Shown piece by piece: positions 6,600 through 11,777 of a stretch of DNA of 11,777 nucleotides. The stretch is from NCBI GenBank assembly GCA_050011415.1, contig JBEKJD010000068.1, positions 1-11,777 on the forward strand. The letters run 5' to 3'. Each line of letters begins with the position of its first letter. The stretch's first letter is position 1. The notes under the pieces are model-generated. The model had not been told where the DNA came from and searched no databases. It was given only the letters and a program-made list of their open reading frames with translations. The stretch comes from JADFXI01 sp050011415 (GTDB lineage Bacteria; Nitrospirota; Thermodesulfovibrionia; Thermodesulfovibrionales; Dissulfurispiraceae). The position numbers and the translations under genes were made by a program.

Positions 6600-8018
6600 T
6601 CATTTGTTTAAAGGATTAATTTCAAATTTTAACGCCTTTACGGTATTTTTATCAACATTGAACCGCTCATCGCTGCGGTATCCTATGACCCAGACAATCT
6701 TTTTATCGCTGATCAGCAGGGGTACGCTGTCTCTCATATCTCTCGGCACTTTCTCGTCCACAAAATAGTCCTGGAGTTTCTTTCTTTTCCCAAAGCCGGA
6801 AGGATAAAAATAGTCTCCCGGTCTCCGTGAACAGATCTGAAGCGGGAAATGCAGTTTGGCGGCGTCAAATACAGCTTTCTGCCTGCCGTCACCCCCCTTA
6901 AATTCACCTGTTGGCAAGGGGGCATACAGAGGGGACAATTCCCGGACATCAACAGATGCGCATGTAAGCGCCATGGATGTCTCCCTGATTACAAGTTCGC
7001 CGGGACCATTCATGGTATATGTTTCGAGAACTTCGGGCCGTTCACAGGTGATTATAAAAGTTGAATACCCCTTAATTGCACGGACACCCCGGGGCAGGCA
7101 AATCCTGTCGCCGGAATGACCTGATTTCACCAGATCAAGCATGGCTTCTATATGAATAAAACTAACTCCGCGCAGCCCTTTAACTGCACTTACTGCCCGC
7201 CTGAGAATTCTCCTTGCGAGTGGTTTGTCCATTTTTTCCATAGGCAAAATGAATAATTCAATAGAGGTATCGGATTTTCTGCTGATTAATTTCATCAGGG
7301 CTTTCGTTACCTGCAGTTCAAAGTAGTGGTCCTCCTCTCTGAAAATATCGGCAGCCGCGGCGATTGTCATTACTGCATCAGGGTTCAGGCTTTTTAATAC
7401 AGGCATTACTGTGTGCCGCACCTTGTTCCTCATATATTTGTCTTCGCGGTTGGATGAATCAATGACAAAACCGGTCTGTACGGTATCAAGAAAGCGTTCA
7501 ATTTCATTTCTCGTGATGCCGATGAGAGGTCTGATGATATTTTTTCTGACAGGAGGAATGCCTGAAAGCCCCAAAGTCCCTGCTCCTCTGATAAGCCGCA
7601 TTATAACGGTCTCTGCCTGATCATCGGCGGTATGGCCAAGTGCGGTCTTGCCGGCCCCTACGGCCCGGGACATCTCATCAAGGGCCTCATACCTCAGTTC
7701 CCTGGCCGCCTCCTGTTTGTTCAACCTGTGCGCTTTGGCAAAGGATTTGACGTTGACGGATTTTACTGAAAAAGGGACCTTCAATGAAAGGCATAACCTA
7801 CTGCAGAAATCGATTTCATCCGGTGTTTCCTCCGGTCTCAGCCCATGCTCGATATATGCCGCATATAAATCAATGCCGAGGCATTCTTTCAGGCTGTCAA
7901 GAATTAATAGAAGGCAGACAGAGTCGGGTCCGCCGGAAAGAGCTGCAAGCACGCCGTCTCCGCGGGAGAGCATGGAGTATTTGATAATAATATTTTTGGC
8001 CTTCGTAATAATATCCAT
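6600..8018 (-). CDS. tilS: tRNA(Ile)-lysidine synthase TilS
   Basis: TilS uses ATP and lysine to convert C34 of the CAU anticodon of tRNA-Ile2 to lysidine, making it read AUA; it is normally essential. The 472-aa product has the PP-loop SGGPDS (28-33) of N-type ATP pyrophosphatases. It also has the conserved EHGLRPEE segment, ALGHTADDQAETVIMRLIRGAGTLGLSGIPP, and RNKVRHTVMPVL. A C-terminal domain opens with RRPGDYFYP (398-406) and continues through KKLQDYFVDEKVPRDMRD. This is the long, three-domain TilS form. Its ATG overlaps the glgX stop by one base (TGATG, 8020-8016), so translation is probably coupled; the only upstream purine run is a weak GGGAGAA. In many bacteria ftsH or hpt follows tilS, whereas here the envelope protease htrA does. 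Confidence 0.95.
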   Translation of the reverse strand: MDIITKAKNIIIKYSMLSRGDGVLAALSGGPDSVCLLLILDSLKECLGIDLYAAYIEHGLRPEETPDEIDFCSRLCLSLKVPFSVKSVNVKSFAKAHRLNKQEAARELRYEALDEMSRAVGAGKTALGHTADDQAETVIMRLIRGAGTLGLSGIPPVRKNIIRPLIGITRNEIERFLDTVQTGFVIDSSNREDKYMRNKVRHTVMPVLKSLNPDAVMTIAAAADIFREEDHYFELQVTKALMKLISRKSDTSIELFILPMEKMDKPLARRILRRAVSAVKGLRGVSFIHIEAMLDLVKSGHSGDRICLPRGVRAIKGYSTFIITCERPEVLETYTMNGPGELVIRETSMALTCASVDVRELSPLYAPLPTGEFKGGDGRQKAVFDAAKLHFPLQICSRRPGDYFYPSGFGKRKKLQDYFVDEKVPRDMRDSVPLLISDKKIVWVIGYRSDERFNVDKNTVKALKFEINPLNK

Positions 8019-10099
8019 CAGACTTTATAGGGTTCTCCCAGTTCCCCAACACTGAAGAGCACGACAATTGAATATGGTTGTACCAGATACTCGGGAGCCT
8101 GGAAAACCGGCGCGTTGTCCCATTCAAGGATGTCCTCCGGCGATTCAAGAAAGGTATCTATGCACCGCCTCCATTCAGCGGGCGGGATTTCAAACTGGAG
8201 CGGCTCTGAATAGGCATTCATCATCACATGGGTCAACAGTTTTTTTGTACTGTTCAAGGCAGTAAAGGCAAGACTGTGAGAACATTCTGCCCAATCAGGG
8301 TGGTCAAGCCTGACGCCGTGCCATTTGACCTGTGCCTGAGCAAGGAGTTCATTCAGACTCAAGTCGTCATCCCCTTCAGGGTTCACGCGCAGCCGCCTGT
8401 AAGCGATAAGTTCTTTGACAAAACGGTGGAGGCCCTTATGCCTGTGAGTCAGGCTCCAGTCAAACCAGCTCAGTTCATTGTCCTGGCAGTAGGCATTGTT
8501 GTTGCCGAGCTGGGTCCGCCTTGCTTCATCCCCCATCAGAAGCATGGGTGTGCCAAGGGCAAGGAGGTCAAGAGTGAAAAAGTTTTTAATCTGCCTGCAG
8601 CGCAGCAGCTCAACACCAGGGTCATCGGTCGGACCTTCAAAGCCGCAGTTCCAACTCAGGTTATCGTCATACCCATCCCGGTTTTGTTCCCCGTTTGCGA
8701 GGTTGTGCTTTTCAGAGTATGTAACGAGGTCGTTCAGGGTAAAGCCATCATGACAGGTAACGAAATTAATGCTCTGCTCTGTTTCAAGTTTTTCATGGCC
8801 GAAGATGTCGGGGCTGGCAAACAGGCGGGCCGAGAGTTTTGAGACAGAGCCGTTATCCCCTCTCACGAATCTCCTGATATCGTCCCGGAACTGACCGTTC
8901 CATTCTTTCCATCTGTCGCTGATGAACGAGCCGAGTTGATAGAGGCCCCCGGGGTCCCATGCCTCAGCAATAAGTTTTATTCCTGCGAGCACAGGGTCTG
9001 TCTCTATATCAAGTAAAAGAGGAGGCTTTGTCAGCGGTCTCCCCTCCTCATCCCGGGAGAGTATAGACGCAAGGTCAAACCTGAACCCGTCCACATGCAT
9101 TACCTGCACCCAGTAGCGGAGGCTGTCAAGGATCATCCTCCTGACGATCGTCTGGTTTGTGTTAAGGGTATTGCCGGTCCCGGAATAGTCGGCATAACGC
9201 GCCTGATCATCAGCCTCAAGCATGTAATAGACACTATTTTCAAGGCCGCGCCAGCACAGCACAGGCCCTGTGTGATTGCCCTCCGCAGTGTGATTGTAAA
9301 CCACATCCAGGATGACCTCTATGCCTGCCCTGTGCAGGGCCTTTACCATATCGCGGAATTCATTAAACGGCCCAAGAGGGTCCTTGCGTGAGCTGTAACC
9401 CTGATGCGGTGCAAAGAATGAGACCGGACAATATCCCCAGTAATTGACAAGCCGCTGGGGGCAGTCCTGCGGGTCAAACTGAAAGACCGGCAGCAGTTCA
9501 ACCGCAGTAACGCCGAGGTCCTTAAGATACGGGATTTTCTGAGTGACACCAGCGTATGTCCCCCTTTTTTCAGGCTGGACGCCCGAACCTGGATGTTTGG
9601 TAAAGCCTCCGACATGCATCTCATAGATGACTGTTTTTGAAAAGGGTCTCTTGAGAGGCTTGTCGCCCTGCCAGTTATAGCCCCGCAGGTCGATAACTAT
9701 ACTCTTCATCGCCGTGGCACAGTTGTCCCCCGGCAGGCTTGCTTTTAAGCGGTCATAGCCCTCAGGCACGGACACCGCTTTTCCGTAGGGATCAAGAAGT
9801 ACCTTTTCAGGGTCAAACCTGGACCCCTTGCTCTGCTCGGAGGGCCCGTATGCACGGTAACCATATATCTGACCGTGTCCGATCCCTCCAACAAACACAT
9901 GCCAGTAGTGATAAGTCTTGTTAGTTTTCGGGCAGAGACCGATGACCCGTGACGGCCTTATGTCATCGGCATTATCAAAAAGCAGGAGTTCTATCGAAGT
10001 GGCGCTTTTTGAAAAAACACTGAAGTTCACCCCGTCAGGATAGACTACGGAGCCAAGCGGATAACTGCTGCCATCGGCTGTATTTGCGTTCATATTCAT
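8018..10099 (-). CDS. glgX: Glycogen debranching enzyme, GlgX/TreX-type isoamylase (GH13)
   Basis: The enzyme hydrolyses alpha-1,6 branch points of glycogen or limit dextrins in the cytoplasm. The 693-aa protein has an N-terminal beta-sandwich (CBM48-like, about 10-135: SSYPLGSVVYPDGVNFSVFS, then YGYRAYGP). A GH13 barrel follows with all four conserved regions: DVVYNH (265-270), DGFRFDLAS with nucleophile Asp342, IAEAWDPGG with acid/base Glu379, and FVTCHDGFTL with Asp451. The late NELSWFDW segment is also typical of GlgX. Length is normal. It is the first gene of the operon with tilS and htrA. No clear Shine-Dalgarno precedes ATG 10099, and an in-frame ATG two codons later is an equal candidate. 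No glgA, glgB or glgP gene is in the window. Confidence 0.93.
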   Translation of the reverse strand: MNMNANTADGSSYPLGSVVYPDGVNFSVFSKSATSIELLLFDNADDIRPSRVIGLCPKTNKTYHYWHVFVGGIGHGQIYGYRAYGPSEQSKGSRFDPEKVLLDPYGKAVSVPEGYDRLKASLPGDNCATAMKSIVIDLRGYNWQGDKPLKRPFSKTVIYEMHVGGFTKHPGSGVQPEKRGTYAGVTQKIPYLKDLGVTAVELLPVFQFDPQDCPQRLVNYWGYCPVSFFAPHQGYSSRKDPLGPFNEFRDMVKALHRAGIEVILDVVYNHTAEGNHTGPVLCWRGLENSVYYMLEADDQARYADYSGTGNTLNTNQTIVRRMILDSLRYWVQVMHVDGFRFDLASILSRDEEGRPLTKPPLLLDIETDPVLAGIKLIAEAWDPGGLYQLGSFISDRWKEWNGQFRDDIRRFVRGDNGSVSKLSARLFASPDIFGHEKLETEQSINFVTCHDGFTLNDLVTYSEKHNLANGEQNRDGYDDNLSWNCGFEGPTDDPGVELLRCRQIKNFFTLDLLALGTPMLLMGDEARRTQLGNNNAYCQDNELSWFDWSLTHRHKGLHRFVKELIAYRRLRVNPEGDDDLSLNELLAQAQVKWHGVRLDHPDWAECSHSLAFTALNSTKKLLTHVMMNAYSEPLQFEIPPAEWRRCIDTFLESPEDILEWDNAPVFQAPEYLVQPYSIVVLFSVGELGEPYKV

Positions 10100-10115
10100 T
10101 TGTATATTCTAATAT

Positions 10116-10144
10116 ATCTTATATCGATATATATATGCGTTCAA
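10116..10144 (-). promoter_or_regulatory. Possible promoter of the glgX-tilS-htrA operon
   Basis: On the minus strand TTGAAC (10144-10139), a 17-base spacer and TAAGAT (10121-10116) each match four of six consensus positions. The spacer contains TATATCGATATA (10120-10131), a perfect 12-bp palindrome that might bind a regulator or be incidental in such AT-rich DNA. A start near 10109 leaves a leader of only about ten bases, in keeping with the absence of a Shine-Dalgarno sequence. Confidence 0.35.
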
Positions 10145-10163
10145 TACCGTGAAGCATCCGCAG

Positions 10164-10193
10164 TTTACAATTCCGTACTTTTATTGATAATAT
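10164..10193 (+). promoter_or_regulatory. Probable tRNA-Ser promoter
   Basis: TTTACA (10164-10169) and TAATAT (10188-10193) are separated by 18 bases, with a start expected near 10200, about ten bases before the mature tRNA 5' end. This is a reasonable match but not strong. Confidence 0.4.
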
Positions 10194-10209
10194 ACCCGTT
10201 GAACTTGAT

Positions 10210-10302
10210 GGAGAGGTGGCCGAGCCGGTCGAAGGCAGCCGCCTGCTAAGCGGTTGTGGGGGTAACACCCCACCCAGGGTTCGAATCCCTGCCTCTCCGC
10301 CA
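10210..10302 (+). tRNA. tRNA-Ser (anticodon GCU)
   Basis: The acceptor arm is GGAGAGG (10210-10216) with CCTCTCC (10292-10298), then G and an encoded CCA. The anticodon stem GCCGC/GCGGT holds the loop CTGCTAA, with anticodon GCT at 10245-10247 (reads AGC and AGU). A long variable arm (GTGGGG-GTAA-CACCCCAC region) marks it as class II, as expected for Ser, and the T arm has GGGTTCGAATCCC. The gene is complete. A heptad palindrome starts nine bases after the CCA. Confidence 0.97.
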
Positions 10303-10310
10303 TAAAAAAT

Positions 10311-10383
10311 TAATTACGAATTAAGAATTAGGAATTAAGAATTGTGGAAAAACCTTTAATTCGTAATTCTTAATTCGTAATTA
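10311..10383. repeat. Heptad palindrome A, between tRNA-Ser and the lipoprotein gene
   Basis: Arms 10311-10338 and 10356-10383 are 28 bases each and pair at 27 of 28 positions, around a 17-base centre GAATTGTGGAAAAACCT. The left arm is a run of 7-base units (AATTACG, AATTAAG, AATTAGG, AATTAAG, then AATTGTG). The right side runs AATTCGT, AATTCTT, AATTCGT, AATTATT. No long T-run follows, so it is not a standard terminator, though it could limit read-through from the tRNA. It resembles dispersed palindromic elements and has a related copy at 11629-11710. Confidence 0.85.
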
Positions 10384-10409
10384 TTAGTTTAATGAAATGG
10401 AGGTCGTTT

Positions 10410-10988
10410 ATGAGAAAGTTTATTTACGTAGTGCTTTGCATGCTTGTGATTGCAGGCATGATTGCCGGATGCAAGAAAGTGGAAAATCAGTCTGCCCAGA
10501 ACACAGCTCCGCAGGCCCACCAGCAGATTCCGGCTGTTCCTCTTCAGTCCCCAATGGGCCAGGGTTCCACGCAGATGCCTTCGCAGTCGCCGATGCCTCC
10601 TCACGGTGACAACGCAGCCATGACTCCAAAGGACAGAACGATTGATATTCCTGATGCTGTTAAAGGGACGTGGCACAGGGTGATACTGTCTGTAGTGGAC
10701 AAGGGATCGAACAAGACAACTGAATACAAGGTAAAACTCAAGTCTGATTTTAAAGTACCGAACAGCGATATTAAGATAGCTGTCGGAGATTTTCTTCCTG
10801 ATTTTAAAATGTCTGACAAGGGCATTACATCGGGGAGTAATGACCCTGATAATGCTGCTGTGAACGTCGAGATATTCCAGGGGGGGAAGAGCGTGTTCAA
10901 GGGATGGCTTTTTTCAAAGTTTCCTTCCATGCACCCTTTTCAGGACCCGAAATATGCAATAACGCTTAAAGAAGGCATAAAAGGATAA
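10410..10988 (+). CDS. DUF2155-like lipoprotein
   Basis: The 192-aa product starts at the ATG of 10410, preceded by GGAGG six bases upstream; an in-frame ATG at 10392 lies before that ribosome site and is rejected. It has a lipoprotein signal with the lipobox MIAGC (lipidated Cys21) and Lys-Lys after the Cys. A Gln/Pro/Met-rich low-complexity linker follows (about 30-70). The folded domain ends SVFKGWLFSKFPSMHPFQDPKYAITL, which matches the pattern of DUF2155 proteins (FSGWMFASSP...HPVYDV). The role of this family is not established; the protein should sit on an envelope membrane facing the periplasm. It lies between heptad palindromes A and B. Confidence 0.8.
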   Translation: MRKFIYVVLCMLVIAGMIAGCKKVENQSAQNTAPQAHQQIPAVPLQSPMGQGSTQMPSQSPMPPHGDNAAMTPKDRTIDIPDAVKGTWHRVILSVVDKGSNKTTEYKVKLKSDFKVPNSDIKIAVGDFLPDFKMSDKGITSGSNDPDNAAVNVEIFQGGKSVFKGWLFSKFPSMHPFQDPKYAITLKEGIKG

Positions 10989-10995
10989 ATAATGC

Positions 10996-11035
10996 TGACA
11001 GTTGACAGTTCACAATTCTGAACTGTCAACTGTCA
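10996..11035. repeat. Heptad palindrome B, between the lipoprotein and HsdR-N-like genes
   Basis: This 40-base near-perfect palindrome pairs at 19 of 20 positions (C against C at 11013-11018), centred on AATT. It is built from 7-base units: TGACAGT twice, TCACAAT, TCTGAAC, then TGTCAAC twice. The minus strand carries the same GAATTGTG centre (11018-11011) as palindromes A and C, although the arm heptamer is different. It begins seven bases after the lipoprotein stop and ends nine bases before the next start codon. Confidence 0.85.
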
Positions 11036-11044
11036 ACAAGATAT

Positions 11045-11608
11045 ATGTCTACCTACTTCACTCTTGGAAAAGCACCGGAAAGTCCTGAGGAAAGAGCATC
11101 GCTTCTTGCTAAGAAAGTGCAGATGGATGAATATTTCGCAGGTCTTCAGCTTACACAGGTGCAACAAAGATTTGTTGAATTTCTGATTTCCGGAAAGGGC
11201 TATAGTGAGAACGATCTGGAGATAAATCAGGACTTCACCGTTCATTTGCCGGAGTGCTCTTTTACAGTGCGCGCCGACATTATTATTAAGATACAATCAA
11301 AGCGCATTTTTATCATTAAATGTGTGATGGGCTCAATGGAATCCTGGGAGCGGCACTCCGTAGCTTTCGGTCGCGTTGCTGACCAATATCAAATGCCTTA
11401 TGTAATAATAACAAGCGGCGAAGATGCGCGGATGCTCGCAACAGCTGATGCTGCAGTTGTCGCTGAAGGGCTTGATGCTGTTCCTTCAAGGCAGGAGGCT
11501 GAACGAATTTCCGGAGAGACAGTCCTCAAGGCATATCCTTCAGAGCGAGCGGAAAAGGAGAAAAGAATCCTGTACGCCTTTGAAGCCGTTAAATGCCCCA
11601 ATAGTTAA
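11045..11608 (+). CDS. HsdR-N-like protein with a PD-(D/E)XK-type fold (standalone)
   Basis: This 187-aa protein resembles the short proteins annotated as type I restriction enzyme R N-terminal domain (HSDR_N_2). Marks are the segment GYSENDLEI (52-60), the strand pair VRADIIIK (75-82) and IFIIKCVMGSMESWERH (88-104), and the tail EGLDAVPSRQEA. Glu59, Asp78 and Lys92 are candidate nuclease-fold positions. The usual (D/E)-x-K is I-I-K here, so catalysis is doubtful. No HsdM, HsdS or helicase domain is present nearby, so this is not a restriction system. No Shine-Dalgarno is clear before the ATG, because palindrome B occupies that site; coupling to the lipoprotein gene or another start is possible. 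A GTPase gene follows after palindrome C. Confidence 0.75.
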   Translation: MSTYFTLGKAPESPEERASLLAKKVQMDEYFAGLQLTQVQQRFVEFLISGKGYSENDLEINQDFTVHLPECSFTVRADIIIKIQSKRIFIIKCVMGSMESWERHSVAFGRVADQYQMPYVIITSGEDARMLATADAAVVAEGLDAVPSRQEAERISGETVLKAYPSERAEKEKRILYAFEAVKCPNS

Positions 11609-11628
11609 TTCAGAGCAAAAGGCACAGA

Positions 11629-11710
11629 ACAATTACGAATTAGGAATGACGAATGTAGAATTGTGGAAAAATCCTAAATTTTTAATTCTTAATTCATAAT
11701 TCGTAATTGT
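11629..11710. repeat. Heptad palindrome C, between the HsdR-N-like and GTPase genes
   Basis: Outer arms ACAATTACGAATTA (11629-11642) and TAATTCGTAATTGT (11697-11710) pair perfectly; the inner parts pair poorly. Seven-base units are still clear: AATTACG, AATTAGG, AATGACG, AATGTAG, AATTGTG on the left and AATTCTT, AATTCAT, AATTCGT, AATTGTT on the right. The centre GAATTGTGGAAAAA (11658-11671) is identical to that of palindrome A. It looks like an older, partly decayed copy of the same element. Confidence 0.8.
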
Positions 11711-11725
11711 TTTAGAGGAGGTACG

Positions 11726-11777
11726 GTGAAACTTGCAATCATAGGGCTCTCAAATGCCGGAAAAACTACAGTTTTCA
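11726..11777 (+). CDS. YchF/Obg-like GTPase, 5' end only
   Basis: A GTG start is preceded by GAGGAGGT (11715-11722), the strongest ribosome site in this part of the window. Seventeen codons are visible, reading MKLAIIGLSNAGKTTVF, which contains a complete G1/Walker A motif (GLSNAGKT) at the very N terminus. This start is typical of Obg-family proteins of the YchF type. The gene runs off the window, so the subfamily cannot be fixed and another small TRAFAC GTPase is possible. Confidence 0.7.
   Translation, partial: MKLAIIGLSNAGKTTVF

Noticed and set aside
8228..8842. 204-codon plus-strand ORF
   Set aside because: It lies antisense to the conserved catalytic part of glgX and its product has no family features; it is a shadow frame.
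10210..10302. tRNA-Ser as an integration site of a genomic island
   Set aside because: No integrase and no second copy of the tRNA 3' end were seen in the window; downstream genes look like chromosomal ones.
10311..10385. CRISPR-like short repeats
   Set aside because: The units are seven bases, contiguous and arranged as an inverted array with no spacers.
11045..11608. Type I restriction-modification system
   Set aside because: Only an N-terminal-like domain is present; there is no helicase part, HsdM or HsdS.

Overview
The window looks like chromosomal DNA from a Gram-negative bacterium: it encodes an exported HtrA-type protease and a lipidated DUF2155-like lipoprotein. The gene set and style (HemW, an orphan pyruvate-kinase-C-domain protein, an HsdR-N-like protein beside a YchF/Obg-like GTPase) recall Nitrospirota or former Deltaproteobacteria. 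That placement is an impression from gene content, not a measurement.

Positions 1-2640 look accessory. A Sll1717-type P-loop ATPase (125-1441, +) is markedly AT-rich and lacks its Walker A. The same reading frame stays open upstream of an in-frame TGA, in DNA of different composition, so the gene is probably broken or truncated. On the minus strand a winged-helix protein and a nucleotidyltransferase-like protein overlap by ATGA (2584 to 1701), which is a toxin-antitoxin-like layout. A good promoter with overlapping palindromes lies just upstream. A doubtful 90-codon frame overlaps the end of the nucleotidyltransferase gene.

Positions 2809-5069 hold a PK_C-domain protein and a small Cys-rich protein on the minus strand, divergent from hemW (3886-5016, +). 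hemW converges on the next operon across a 69-bp near-perfect palindrome that should terminate transcription from both sides.

Positions 5111-10099 form a tight minus-strand operon, glgX-tilS-htrA: glycogen debranching, tRNA-Ile lysidine synthesis and periplasmic protein quality control. glgX and tilS overlap by one base, and htrA follows tilS after 16 bases.

Positions 10210-11777 run on the plus strand: tRNA-Ser(GCU), a DUF2155-like lipoprotein, an HsdR-N-like PD-(D/E)XK-type protein, and the first 17 codons of a YchF/Obg-like GTPase. Each of the three gaps in this run holds a palindrome built from 7-base tandem units, and all three palindromes carry GAATTGTG near the centre. This repeat family is the most unusual structure in the window. 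No complete new defence or metabolic system is evident; the nearest candidates are the two-gene wHTH-nucleotidyltransferase module and the heptad-palindrome family.
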